DNA from: Paraburkholderia terricola
Lineage (GTDB): Bacteria > Pseudomonadota > Gammaproteobacteria > Burkholderiales > Burkholderiaceae
DNA: 64,000 nt
Reading direction: 5' to 3'
Assembly: GCF_900142195.1 (NCBI RefSeq)
Contig: NZ_FRAB01000027.1
Span: 26,916-90,915 of the forward strand
Made by a program: the position numbers and the translations under genes. Positions within the stretch are counted from its first letter, which is position 1. Each line of letters begins with the position of its first letter. Positions 44,329-53,567 of the stretch are shown one piece after another. The notes beneath the pieces were generated by a model. That model was not told where the DNA came from. It worked only from the letters and a program-made list of their open reading frames with translations, and did not search any database.

Positions 44329-45318
44329 CTAACGCGTGGCCGCCCGATATTCGACGCCCGGCAACACGCACAGCAATTCGAACGCGAGATTCGCACCGAG
44401 CAACGCGGTCGTGCCGAACGGATCATACGGCGGCGCGACTTCAACCAGATCGCAGCCGACGATGTTCAGTCCGTGCGAGCCGCGAATGATTTCCAGCGCT
44501 TGCGGCACCGTCAAACCGGCGATTTCCGGCGTACCCGTACCCGGCGCAAACGCCGGATCGATCCCGTCGATGTCGAACGTGATGTACACCGGCGCGTCGC
44601 CCATCCTTTCGCGCACGCGCGCCATCAGCGGCGCGAGCGACTGGTTCCAGCACGCCTCGGCCTGCACGACCTCGAAGCCCTGATCGCGGCACCAATCGAA
44701 ATCGTCGGCCGCGTAACCCGTACCGCGCAAACCGATCTGCACGACGCGCTCGCAATCGAGCAAACCCTCTTCCACCGCGCGGCGAAACGGCGTGCCGTGC
44801 GCGATCTTCTCGCCCATCATCGTGTCGTTGACGTCGGCGTGCGCGTCGACGTGAATCAGCCCGACCTTGCCGTGCTTGCGATGAATCGCGCGCAGGATCG
44901 GCAGCGCGATGGTGTGGTCGCCGCCCAGCGTGATCGGCTTGCAATCGTGCTGGAGGATTTCGTCGTAGGCGGTTTCAATGCGCGCGATCGAATCGTGCAG
45001 GTTGTACGGGTTGATCGCGACGTCGCCGAGATCGGCCACCCGCAGCGAATCGAACGGCGCGGCGCGCGTGGCCATGTTGTACGGGCGCAGCAGCACCGAT
45101 TCACTGCGGATCTGGCGCGGCCCGAAGCGCGCGCCGGTGCGGTTCGACGTGCCGAGATCGAACGGCACGCCGACGAAGCAGGCGTCGAAACCCGCGGCCG
45201 AGCCGACGTTCGGCAACCGCATCATCGTCGCAATGCCGCCGCAGCGGGGCATCGCGTTACCGGACAGCGGTTGCGGCCGTTCGCCGGCTTCGGGGGAAAT
45301 GAAGGAAGAGGGTTTCAT
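44329..45318 (-). CDS. ureohydrolase, guanidinobutyrase/guanidinopropionase type (agmatinase family)
   Basis: A 329-residue binuclear-manganese hydrolase releasing urea from a guanidino compound. I start at the ATG at 45318 (MKPSSFISPEAGERPQPLSG); the open frame to 45426 runs over the operator. Metal ligands lie in GGDHTIA, DAHADVND and DIDGIDPAFAPGTGTPE. The N-terminal phrases GNAMPRCGGIATMMRLP and RPYNMATRAAPFDSL resemble Pseudomonas guanidinobutyrase/guanidinopropionase, as I recall them, more than SpeB agmatinase. The divergent LysR gene is its likely regulator. Confidence 0.9.
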   Translation of the reverse strand: MKPSSFISPEAGERPQPLSGNAMPRCGGIATMMRLPNVGSAAGFDACFVGVPFDLGTSNRTGARFGPRQIRSESVLLRPYNMATRAAPFDSLRVADLGDVAINPYNLHDSIARIETAYDEILQHDCKPITLGGDHTIALPILRAIHRKHGKVGLIHVDAHADVNDTMMGEKIAHGTPFRRAVEEGLLDCERVVQIGLRGTGYAADDFDWCRDQGFEVVQAEACWNQSLAPLMARVRERMGDAPVYITFDIDGIDPAFAPGTGTPEIAGLTVPQALEIIRGSHGLNIVGCDLVEVAPPYDPFGTTALLGANLAFELLCVLPGVEYRAATR

Positions 45319-45426
45319 CGTGGCTCGGCAATGAAAAGGCGCACAGGCGAATGCGTGCGGACCGGCGCAAGGGTAAGCACTTGGCCGGATGAGCCTTGAT
45401 TCTTGAGCAGTTTCCCGGAACGTCAA

Positions 45427-45450
45427 ATGTGAACAGAATAAAGTTCACAT
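45427..45450. promoter_or_regulatory. LysR-type operator between ureohydrolase and lysR genes
   Basis: ATGTGAAC (45427-45434) and GTTCACAT (45443-45450) form a perfect 8-bp inverted repeat with an 8-base AT-rich centre. It lies in the 158-base divergent spacer, 26 bases before the LysR start codon, and holds the T-N11-A pattern expected of LysR sites. Confidence 0.7.
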
Positions 45451-45476
45451 CGATTCCGAGCGATGTATCCTCAAGC

Positions 45477-46397
45477 ATGTTTTCTCAACTCACCGATCTC
45501 GATCTGCGGCTGATCCGTGTGTTTCTCGCCATCGTCGACGCCGGCGGCGTCTCGCCGGCGCAGGCCACGCTCAATATCGGCCAGTCGACCATCAGCACGC
45601 AGCTTGCGACGCTGGAAACGCGCCTCGGCTATCGCCTCTGCGCGCGCGGCCGCGGCGGCTTCAGCCTGACGGCGCGCGGCGAGCAGTTCGTCGACGCCGC
45701 TCGCGCTCTGCTGTCGGCCGTCGATACCTTCGGCATGCAGGTCCGCAACGTCGGCCGCAAGCTGGTGGGCACGCTCGATATCGGCATGATCGGCCACACG
45801 CCGGTATCGGCGAGCGCGCGCATCAGCGACGCGATCGGGCGGTTCCGCGCGCGCGATCAGTCGGTGCGTTTTTCGATTCTGGTGCGCTCGCCGGGCGAGC
45901 TGGAAGAGTTGCTGCTCAATGGCCGGATTCAGATCGGCATCGGCTATTTCTGGCATCGCGTGCCGTCGCTCGACTACACCGAAGTGTTCGCGGAAGATCA
46001 GTTCGCCTATTGCGCGAAAGGGCATCCGCTGTTCGCTTCAGCCGGCGAAGTGTCGCCCGATGAAGCCGCGGCACATGAATGGGCGTGGCGCAGTTATCCG
46101 CTGCCCGAAGCGGAGAACTCGACCACGCCGCCCAACGTGACCGCCGTCGCGGACAACATGGAAGCGGTCGCGATGCTCGTGCTGTCCGGGCATCATCTCG
46201 GCTATTTACCGGGGCATTTCGCGGCGCCGTTCGTCGAGCAAGGACTGCTCGCCGCGTTGAACCCGGCGCGGATGCGCTACCGCGTCGTGTTCCATATGGT
46301 CACGCGGGCGCGGCAGCACCGAACGGAGATCGTCGAGGCGTTCATCGACGATATGAAAGCCGCGCATGCGGCCGAACTTCCGAAAGCGAACGAGTAG
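45477..46397 (+). CDS. LysR-family transcriptional regulator
   Basis: A 306-residue regulator. The ATG at 45477 begins MFSQLTDLDLRLIRVFLAIV; earlier in-frame starts would place the operator inside the gene. The winged HTH spans about residues 8-66 (GGVSPAQATLNIGQSTISTQLATLETRLG). The effector domain follows from about 90. It faces the ureohydrolase gene across the palindrome at 45427-45450, so it likely activates that gene in response to its substrate. Confidence 0.92.
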   Translation: MFSQLTDLDLRLIRVFLAIVDAGGVSPAQATLNIGQSTISTQLATLETRLGYRLCARGRGGFSLTARGEQFVDAARALLSAVDTFGMQVRNVGRKLVGTLDIGMIGHTPVSASARISDAIGRFRARDQSVRFSILVRSPGELEELLLNGRIQIGIGYFWHRVPSLDYTEVFAEDQFAYCAKGHPLFASAGEVSPDEAAAHEWAWRSYPLPEAENSTTPPNVTAVADNMEAVAMLVLSGHHLGYLPGHFAAPFVEQGLLAALNPARMRYRVVFHMVTRARQHRTEIVEAFIDDMKAAHAAELPKANE

Positions 46398-46406
46398 CGC
46401 GTTCGC

Positions 46407-47150
46407 TTAACCGTTGATCACATCCGCGCCCTTCGGCACCGTGAACTTGAACGCATCGGCCGGCAACGGCGGGTTCTTCTGAATGTTCGAGAACGTCAGC
46501 AGCGTCACGTTGCCGAACACGTCGTGCAATTCCATCGCTTCGAGATTGCCGTCCTTGAAGCCGATGCCCACGCGCTGAAACTGCGTGTCTTTCGCCTTCG
46601 GCGTCAATTCGAGCCAGTCGATGCCGGCCTTCATGCCCGCATCGTGCAGCGTGAAGTTCTTCTCCAGATCGTTGCTGCCGAACAGGATCGCCGCCGGGCT
46701 CGCGCCGAGCGCGCCGCCGAGGCTGCGCACCGTGACCTGATTCAGATCCTTGTCGTACACGTAGAGCTTGTCGCCGTCCGCTTGCAGCAGTTGCGCATAA
46801 GGCTTCTCGTATTGCCAGATGAATTTGCCCGGCCGCGCGAACGTGAAGGTGCCGCTCGACGTGCCGCGCTTGCCGCTACCCGCGGTGGACAGCACGCCGC
46901 TTGCGGCGCTGGCGCCTTGCGCCTTGCCTGGCGCCCGCACTTCCTGCTGCACGAACGTGCCGCGCGCCGAGTGGACTTGCGCGACGAATGCCTTCAGTTG
47001 CTCGGTGCCGCCAGCGAATGCCTGCGACGCGACCAGCATCGACGCGCCGATCGCCACGCTGCCGATGCGACGCGCGATGGTCCCCGCAAGCTGGCCGAAG
47101 CGGCTGGATTCAGCACGCTGTCGAGCGTGCCGCTGCGTGAATAGCTGCAT
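46407..47150 (-). CDS. lolA: outer-membrane lipoprotein carrier protein LolA
   Basis: A 247-residue periplasmic chaperone that takes lipoproteins from LolCDE to LolB. The export signal is long, with a twin-Arg-containing n-region and cleavage after ASQAFA (about residue 46). The mature fold is indicated by ARGTFVQQEVRAPG, RPGKFIWQYEKPYAQLLQAD and the terminal LPADAFKFTVPKGADVI. The order ftsK-lolA-rarA-serS is standard, but here three unrelated genes separate lolA from rarA. Confidence 0.94.
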   Translation of the reverse strand: MQLFTQRHARQRAESSRFGQLAGTIARRIGSVAIGASMLVASQAFAGGTEQLKAFVAQVHSARGTFVQQEVRAPGKAQGASAASGVLSTAGSGKRGTSSGTFTFARPGKFIWQYEKPYAQLLQADGDKLYVYDKDLNQVTVRSLGGALGASPAAILFGSNDLEKNFTLHDAGMKAGIDWLELTPKAKDTQFQRVGIGFKDGNLEAMELHDVFGNVTLLTFSNIQKNPPLPADAFKFTVPKGADVING

Positions 47151-47406
47151 GTTGTGTTCTCCCTTGATTGAATTCGTTGAGCGGTCGCGGCGGCCGGCGA
47201 ATAAACCAGCGGCTGCGGGACCGCGGCGGCTGTGCGTGCCGCGAGGTCGAGAGCGCCGCCCGCGACCTTGCCGTATCAGCTTAGTCGCCGAGGCTTAAAC
47301 GGGGCTTATTGGGGCCATGCGGCGCGATGCTGCGGTGGATGGGACACACCGGTCATGCGCGCATGCGCAACTTGCGCCGCCATCCAGGCGGACCAGGCCA
47401 CGCACC

Positions 47407-49722
47407 CTACTCCGCTTCGCGCGCCGGCGCGAGAATCTCGCGATTGCCGTTCGACGACATCGCCGACACCACGCCCGAGTTCTCCATCTGCTCGAGCAAA
47501 CGGGCCGCGCGGTTGTAGCCGATGCGCAAATGCCGCTGCACCAGCGAGATCGAAGCGCGGCGGTTCTTCAGCACCACGTCGACCGCCTGATCGTATAAGG
47601 GATCCGACTCGCCGTCGCCGGACCCGGCTCCGCCTGCGCCCGCCGATCCTTCGTCGCCTTCGCCCGTCACGCCGCCTTCGAGAATGCCCTCGATGTAGTT
47701 CGGCTCGCCCTGTTCCTTGAGCTTGTCCACCACGCGGTGCACTTCCTCGTCCGACACGAACGCGCCGTGCACCCGCACCGGCAGGCCGCTGCCCGGCGGC
47801 AGATACAGCATGTCGCCCATGCCGAGCAGCGATTCCGCGCCCTGCTGGTCGAGAATCGTGCGCGAGTCGATTTTCGACGACACCTGGAACGCCATCCGCG
47901 TCGGCACATTGGCCTTGATCAGCCCGGTAATCACGTCGACCGACGGACGCTGCGTGGCCAGAATCAGATGGATGCCGGCCGCGCGCGCCTTCTGCGCGAT
48001 TCGCGCGATCAATTCCTCGACCTTCTTGCCGACCACCATCATCAGGTCGGCCAGTTCGTCGATCACGACGACGATGTGCGGCAGGCGCGTGAGCGGTTCC
48101 GGCTCGTCCGGTGTGAGGCTGAACGGATTCGGCAACTTTTCGTCGCGCTTGGCCGCTTCGTCGATCTTGTTGTTGTAGCCGGCGAGATTGCGCACGCCGA
48201 GCTTGCTCATCAGCTTGTAGCGGCGCTCCATTTCGGCGACCGCCCAGTTCAGCGCGTGACCGGCCTGGCGCATGTCGGTCACCACCGGACACAGCAGATG
48301 CGGAATGCCTTCGTAGACGCTCATTTCGAGCATCTTCGGGTCGATCAGGATCATGCGGACCTGGTCGGCGCTCGCCTTGTAGAGCAGCGAGAGGATCATC
48401 GCGTTGATACCCACCGACTTGCCCGAGCCGGTCGTACCGGCCACCAGCAAGTGCGGCATTTTCGCGAGGTCGGCGCACACCGGCTTGCCGCCGATGTCCT
48501 TGCCGAGGCCCATGGTGAGCGGCGAGGCGGCGTCCGCGTAGACCGCCGAGCCGAGAATCTCGGAGAGGCTCACGGTTTGCCGGCGCTGATTCGGCAACTC
48601 CAGCGCCATGTAATTCTTGCCCGGAATGGTTTCGACCACGCGGATCGACACGAGCGACAGCGACCGCGCGAGGTCCTTGGCCAGATTGACGATCTGGCTG
48701 CCCTTCACGCCGGTGGCCGGCTCGATTTCATAACGCGTGACGACCGGACCGGGATAGGCGGCCACCACGCTCACTTCGACGCCGAAGTCCTTGAGCTTTT
48801 TCTCGATCAGACGCGATGTGAATTCCAGCGTATCCGCCGAGATGCTTTCCTGCGCGACGGGCGCGGGATCGAGCAGCGAGATCGGCGGCAACGTGGAGTC
48901 GCCGGGCAGATCGGTGAAGAGCGGCACTTGCCGTTCTTTCTCGACGCGCTCGGATTTGGCCGGCGAAACGACCGGCGGCACGATCATGACCGGTTCGTGC
49001 TCCTCGATCCGCACGCGGCCCTTCTCGACCTTGCCTTCGCGCTTGACGGCGGCCGCCTCGCCCAGCTTGCGGTCGCGGCCGGCCTCGCGGCGCAGCTTGG
49101 CGAACGTCACCGCGGAGATGATCGATTCGCCGACCTTCTCCGACACCGACAGCCACGAAAAACGGAAATAAAGCGACAAGCCGATGCCGAGCACGATCAA
49201 CAGCGCCAGCGTGCCGCCCGTGAAGCCGAGCGCATGCGACACGCCGCGCGCGACCGCCTCGCCGATCACGCCGCCCGGCGCGCGCGGCAACTGCACTTTC
49301 AGCGACCACATGCGCAGCGCCTCGATGCCGTCGCAGGCCAGCAGCACGAGCATGAACGCGAACGCGTCCGCGAGCCAGCTGGCGTCGCGCGGCGCGTCTT
49401 CGTCAAGATCCTCGTGACGGGTGATGCGCTTGTAGTTGGCGGAGATATGACGGCCGAGCAGCACGATCCACCAGTAGGCGGACAGGCCGAACAGCAGCAG
49501 CAGGATGTCGGACGTCCACGCACCGACGCGGCCCGCCCAGTTGGCGATGTGGTCGACTTGCGCCGCGTGCGTCCAGCTCGGGTCGCGCCTGCTGTAACTG
49601 ACGAGCGCCATGAGCAGGAACACGCCGAGCGCCACCTGCAGGATCCAGCGGATTTCGGTGAAAAGGCGCGACATGCGGTGCGGCAATGCCTGCGCGCTCG
49701 CGGAATAGGGAGCTTTTGCCAT
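47407..49722 (-). CDS. ftsK: DNA translocase FtsK
   Basis: A 771-residue septal DNA pump that aligns dif sites for XerCD at division. I start at the ATG at 49722 (MAKAPYSASAQALPHRMSRL); the open frame to 49947 lacks family sequence. About four membrane helices occupy residues 25-190. A fairly short charged linker follows. The motor contains Walker A AGTTGSGKSVG and Walker B VVVIDELADLM. The C-terminal winged-helix gamma domain (SLVQRHLRIGYNRAARLLEQME) reads KOPS sites. Confidence 0.95.
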   Translation of the reverse strand: MAKAPYSASAQALPHRMSRLFTEIRWILQVALGVFLLMALVSYSRRDPSWTHAAQVDHIANWAGRVGAWTSDILLLLFGLSAYWWIVLLGRHISANYKRITRHEDLDEDAPRDASWLADAFAFMLVLLACDGIEALRMWSLKVQLPRAPGGVIGEAVARGVSHALGFTGGTLALLIVLGIGLSLYFRFSWLSVSEKVGESIISAVTFAKLRREAGRDRKLGEAAAVKREGKVEKGRVRIEEHEPVMIVPPVVSPAKSERVEKERQVPLFTDLPGDSTLPPISLLDPAPVAQESISADTLEFTSRLIEKKLKDFGVEVSVVAAYPGPVVTRYEIEPATGVKGSQIVNLAKDLARSLSLVSIRVVETIPGKNYMALELPNQRRQTVSLSEILGSAVYADAASPLTMGLGKDIGGKPVCADLAKMPHLLVAGTTGSGKSVGINAMILSLLYKASADQVRMILIDPKMLEMSVYEGIPHLLCPVVTDMRQAGHALNWAVAEMERRYKLMSKLGVRNLAGYNNKIDEAAKRDEKLPNPFSLTPDEPEPLTRLPHIVVVIDELADLMMVVGKKVEELIARIAQKARAAGIHLILATQRPSVDVITGLIKANVPTRMAFQVSSKIDSRTILDQQGAESLLGMGDMLYLPPGSGLPVRVHGAFVSDEEVHRVVDKLKEQGEPNYIEGILEGGVTGEGDEGSAGAGGAGSGDGESDPLYDQAVDVVLKNRRASISLVQRHLRIGYNRAARLLEQMENSGVVSAMSSNGNREILAPAREAE

Positions 49723-50116
49723 TGATCCTGTTGCGTGTGTGGCCCGAGTGTTGCCGCTTTCCGGCGTGGCGCCCGGCTTGGTGCCTGGCTGATCGCCCGG
49801 CTCGTTTCCCCGCCTGAGTCGAGGCCGAAGCCTCGCCCGGCGCGGCTTCGGGCCCGATCCCGGCGACCGGGAAGTTCGATCCGGCCTATTGTAAACGCAG
49901 TGTCGGACGCGAGGCTGTAAATGACGGTAACTTGGCCGATTGGCCACGCAAAAGCGCGCCGCCCCCGCGGGCGACGCTATCGCCGCGATCAGAAAGCTTC
50001 ATGAAGCAGGCCGGCGCCCCGCCCTTTATAATGCCGCACTGACACCCATCTACAGTTTCAGCCCAAGTCGCGCGGCCTCGCATGGGCGAGCCGGGCGCCG
50101 TATAAGGATTTCGATC
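49723..50116. other. divergent ftsK/trxB intergenic region
   Basis: About 390 bases. A perfect -10 (TATAAT, 50027-50032) lies 85 bases before trxB; no good -35 was found. AAGGA at 50104-50108 is the trxB ribosome site. No gene is supported. Confidence 0.5.
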
Positions 50117-51115
50117 ATGCCCGCTACTTCCACGAAACACGCCAAGGTTCTGATTCTCGGTTCCGGCCCCGCCGGCTATACGGCGGCGGTCTACGCGGCG
50201 CGCGCCAATCTCGCGCCGGTGCTCGTCACGGGTCTCGCCCAAGGCGGCCAGCTGATGACCACGACCGACGTCGAAAACTGGCCTGCCGACGCCAACGGCG
50301 TGCAAGGCCCGGAACTGATGACGCGCTTTCTGGAGCATGCCGAGCGCTTCAACACCGAAATCATTTTCGACCACATCCACACGGCAAAACTGGATGAAAA
50401 ACCGATCCGCCTGATCGGCGATTCGGGCGAATACACGTGCGACTCGCTGATCATCTCGACCGGCGCATCGGCGCAATACCTCGGTCTGCCGTCCGAGGAG
50501 GCATTCATGGGCAAGGGCGTGTCGGCCTGCGCCACCTGCGACGGCTTCTTCTACAAGCAACAACACGTGGCCGTGGTCGGCGGCGGCAATACCGCGGTCG
50601 AGGAAGCGCTGTACCTGTCGGGCATCGCGAAGAAGGTGACCGTGATCCATCGCCGCGACAAGTTCCGCGCCGAGCCGATCCTGATCGACCGGCTGCTCGC
50701 GAAGGAAAAGGAAGGCGTCGTCGAGATCAAGTGGAACCATACGCTCGATGAAGTCACCGGCGATCAATCGGGCGTGACCGGCGTGCGCATCAAGCACACG
50801 CAAAGCGGCGAAACCACCGATATCGCTTTGCAGGGTCTGTTCGTCGCGATCGGCCACAAGCCGAACACGGATATCTTCGAAGGCCAGTTGGAGATGAAGA
50901 ACGGCTACATCATCACCAAGGGCGGCCTGAACGGTTTTGCCACCGCCACCAGCGTGCCGGGCGTGTTCGCGGCGGGCGACGTGCAGGACCACGTGTACCG
51001 TCAGGCGATCACCAGCGCGGGCACGGGCTGCATGGCCGCGCTCGATGCGCAACGCTATCTGGAGAGCATCGAGGAAATCGGCGAGCACGTAATGAGCGCG
51101 GAAGCCGAGCGTTGA
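50117..51115 (+). CDS. trxB: thioredoxin reductase
   Basis: A 332-residue FAD/NADPH enzyme that reduces thioredoxin. The ATG at 50117 follows AAGGA; the longer frame from 49940 is non-homologous. FAD-binding GSGPAG is at about residues 15-20, the redox pair in CATCDG (about 138-143), the NADPH site GGGNTAVEEAL and the final FAD motif GVFAAGDVQDHVYRQ. Length is typical. Confidence 0.97.
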   Translation: MPATSTKHAKVLILGSGPAGYTAAVYAARANLAPVLVTGLAQGGQLMTTTDVENWPADANGVQGPELMTRFLEHAERFNTEIIFDHIHTAKLDEKPIRLIGDSGEYTCDSLIISTGASAQYLGLPSEEAFMGKGVSACATCDGFFYKQQHVAVVGGGNTAVEEALYLSGIAKKVTVIHRRDKFRAEPILIDRLLAKEKEGVVEIKWNHTLDEVTGDQSGVTGVRIKHTQSGETTDIALQGLFVAIGHKPNTDIFEGQLEMKNGYIITKGGLNGFATATSVPGVFAAGDVQDHVYRQAITSAGTGCMAALDAQRYLESIEEIGEHVMSAEAER

Positions 51116-51213
51116 TCCAGGACGGCAAGCCGCACCGCCGTCAACAACGCTGCTTCGTATTAGGCGCAACGGTAAAATAGCGGCTGGGCGTGAGCCCGGC
51201 CGCCTGCATGAGC

Positions 51214-51247
51214 AAAGGCCGCGGCTGAGAAGCCGGCGGCCTTTTTT
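51214..51247 (+). terminator. trxB terminator
   Basis: AAAGGCCGC and GGCT pair with AGCC and GGCGGCCTTT around a GAGA loop (51214-51226 with 51231-51244), followed by TTT to 51247. Confidence 0.85.
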
Positions 51248-51289
51248 GCGCCCCGCGATCGACTTACTTTTCTGCGTGTATTAGCCGAT

Positions 51290-52048
51290 ATGCCGAAGAA
51301 TCAGCCTCACCCTAACGAGCCGAAACGCGTGCGAGCCGTCGCCAGGCCCGCGCCGGAACCGGCCGCGGCCGTGGACAAACCGAAGCCTGAACCGGCGGCG
51401 GGTCTCGCCGGCCTCGGCGCGCTGCGCGATGCGTTAAAGGTCGACGCGCAACGGCGCGAGCGCGAACGCGCGGCGGCGGCAGCCGCGCAGCGCGAGGCGT
51501 CGGCGGACGCCGATCTGTTTCGCCGCGAGATCGGCGCGGTCGCGCCGCTCGCCGTCCCGCCGCGCGCCACTTTGCCGCGCAATCCTCCGCCGCCGCTGCC
51601 CGTGCAGACCAGGCTCGACGAAGAAGCCGTGCTGCACGAAGCGATCTCCGACGAGTTCGATCCCGAGATACTGCTCGAAACCGACGAAACGCTGTCCTAT
51701 TGCCGTCCAGGCGTGAGTCAGGAAGTCGTGCGAAAACTGCGGCGCGGCGACTGGATCGTGCAGGCGCAAATCGATCTGCACGGCATGCGGCGCGAGGAAG
51801 CACGCGAGGCGCTGGCCGAGTTCATTCGCGAATCCGTGAAGCGCGGTTTGCGCTGTTTGCGTGTGATCCACGGCAAGGGTTTGGGGTCGATCGGCAAGGA
51901 GCCGGTGTTGAAGGGCAAGGTGCGCGCGTGGCTCGTGCAGAAGTCCGAGGTCATCGCGTTCTGTCAGGCGCGTCCGCACGACGGCGGCGCCGGCGCGGTG
52001 GTCGTGCTGCTGCAGCCGGGCGCGATGCCCGCTCAGACCAAGCCCTGA
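51290..52048 (+). CDS. Smr-domain protein
   Basis: A 252-residue protein. The N-terminal half is Pro/Ala/Arg-rich with a coiled-coil-like Ala/Arg helix (about residues 45-75). The C-terminal Smr domain contains QIDLHGMRREEAREAL and LRVIHGKGLGS, i.e. the DLHGxxxxxA and HGKG motifs. Stand-alone Smr proteins act as nicking nucleases on DNA or RNA; YdaL/SmrB are the enteric relatives. SmrB cleaves mRNA at collided ribosomes, which is one possible role. Confidence 0.92.
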   Translation: MPKNQPHPNEPKRVRAVARPAPEPAAAVDKPKPEPAAGLAGLGALRDALKVDAQRRERERAAAAAAQREASADADLFRREIGAVAPLAVPPRATLPRNPPPPLPVQTRLDEEAVLHEAISDEFDPEILLETDETLSYCRPGVSQEVVRKLRRGDWIVQAQIDLHGMRREEAREALAEFIRESVKRGLRCLRVIHGKGLGSIGKEPVLKGKVRAWLVQKSEVIAFCQARPHDGGAGAVVVLLQPGAMPAQTKP

Positions 52049-52058
52049 CGGAGTCGCG

Positions 52059-52682
52059 GTGATCCATCCCAGGTTGACGCTGGCGCTGACCATCATGGAA
52101 GCGCTGGCTATTTTCGCGTACGCCATTTCCGGCTTCATCGAAGCACGAACCCGCCGGCTCGACGCGGTGGGCACGTTCCTCGTGGCGATCGCCACGGCCT
52201 TCGGCGGCGGCACGTTGCGCGACGTGCTGCTGGAGCGGCGGCCGTTCTATTGGGTCGAGCATCAAGGGTATCTGATCGCGATTTTCGTGATGTCGCTGTT
52301 TGCGCCGGCGATTCTTAAGATGACCTCGCGGCTGATCTCCGAACGGGTTCTGCTGGTGGCCGACGCAGTCGGGCTGGGCTTGTTCAGTATCGCCGGCACC
52401 TCGATCGCGCACGACGCGCAGATGCCATGGTTCACCTCCGTGTTGATGGGCGTGTTGACCGGCGTTTTCGGCGGCGTGATTCGCGACGTGCTGTGCAACG
52501 AGGTGCCGCTGATCTTGCGCGACTCGCGGCCGTATGCGACGTGTGCTTTCGTCGGATGCTGGCTGTACGTGCTGCTGGATTATCTGAACGTCGACACGGT
52601 GTATAGCGTGCTGGGCGCCACTGCTTTCATTCTGCTGGCGAGGCTGGTGACGTTCAGGTTCGACGTTCGTTTGCCGCACTAG
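52059..52682 (+). CDS. trimeric intracellular cation (TRIC) channel family protein
   Basis: A 207-residue membrane protein formerly in UPF0126, with seven predicted helices in a 3+3+1 layout. Repeated motifs ATAFGGGTLRDVLLERRPFY and VFGGVIRDVLCNEVP contain the paired GGGxxRD and GGxxRD phrases typical of the family. Known bacterial members conduct K+ or Na+, and some export glycine. It starts 10 bases after the Smr stop codon, so it is probably co-transcribed. Confidence 0.92.
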   Translation: MIHPRLTLALTIMEALAIFAYAISGFIEARTRRLDAVGTFLVAIATAFGGGTLRDVLLERRPFYWVEHQGYLIAIFVMSLFAPAILKMTSRLISERVLLVADAVGLGLFSIAGTSIAHDAQMPWFTSVLMGVLTGVFGGVIRDVLCNEVPLILRDSRPYATCAFVGCWLYVLLDYLNVDTVYSVLGATAFILLARLVTFRFDVRLPH

Positions 52683-52817
52683 CCGCGAACGCAAACAACG
52701 GCATCGGGTGAATTTTCACGGCTGTCGATTTCCGCCACCGCCGTTCGTCGTGAGGTAAACGGCCCTAGCGCCGTCGTTGCGCCACAGCGCGCTCAGCAAC
52801 CGCCCCAGGTGACCACG

Positions 52818-53477
52818 ATGCCCCTCAAGCTCTACGCCCATCCCTTCTCCTCTTACTGCCAGAAGGTCCTCACCGCGCTCTACGAAAACGGCACGCCGTT
52901 CGAACTGCGCCTGCTCGCTCACGACGACCCGCAAGTCATGGCCGAATTCGCCGCGCTGTGGCCGATCAAGCGTTTTCCGCTGCTGGTCGACGGCAGCCGC
53001 ACGGTGATGGAAGCCAGCATCATCATCGAGTATCTCGGCTTGTACCATCCCGGGCCGGTGCCGCTTCTGCCCGCCGATGCCCGTGCCGCGCTGGAAGTGC
53101 GCGGCATGGACCGCTTCTTCGACAACTACATCTCCACGCCGCAACAAAGAATCGTCTACGACAGCCTGCGGCCCGAGCCGGAGCGCGACCCGCGCGCCGT
53201 CGCCGAAGCGCGCGCAATGCTCGACACCGCCTACGGCTGGCTCGACAACGTGATGGCCGAGCGCGAATGGGCCGCCGGCGACACCTTCAGCCTCGCCGAT
53301 TGCGGCGCTGCACCGTTCCTGTTCTATGCCGACTGGACGCACCGCATCGGCCCGGCTTTCAGGCACGTGCTCGCCTACCGGAAGCGGCTGCTGGCGCGAC
53401 CGTCGTTCGCCCGCGCGGTGGACGAGGCGCGCCCCTATCGGCCGCTTTTCCCGCTCGGCGCACCTGACCGGGATTGA
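52818..53477 (+). CDS. glutathione S-transferase family protein
   Basis: A 219-residue protein. I prefer the ATG at 52818 (MPLKLYAHPFSSYCQKVL); a GTG three codons earlier is possible. The thioredoxin-fold domain covers residues 1-78 with Ser-Ser-Tyr-Cys at the active-site position and the RFPLLVDGSRTVMEASIIIEYL glutathione-binding strand, split here by its cis-Pro. The helical domain contains ERE-WAAGDTFSLADCGAAPFL. Substrate unknown. Confidence 0.92.
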   Translation: MPLKLYAHPFSSYCQKVLTALYENGTPFELRLLAHDDPQVMAEFAALWPIKRFPLLVDGSRTVMEASIIIEYLGLYHPGPVPLLPADARAALEVRGMDRFFDNYISTPQQRIVYDSLRPEPERDPRAVAEARAMLDTAYGWLDNVMAEREWAAGDTFSLADCGAAPFLFYADWTHRIGPAFRHVLAYRKRLLARPSFARAVDEARPYRPLFPLGAPDRD

Positions 53478-53567
53478 TCGCGGCGCGGCGGCTATGCGAC
53501 AACAATATTTCCAACCTATACACTTCACTCCGCAAGCCACTTCCGCCAATCACTCATAGGGCAAAAG

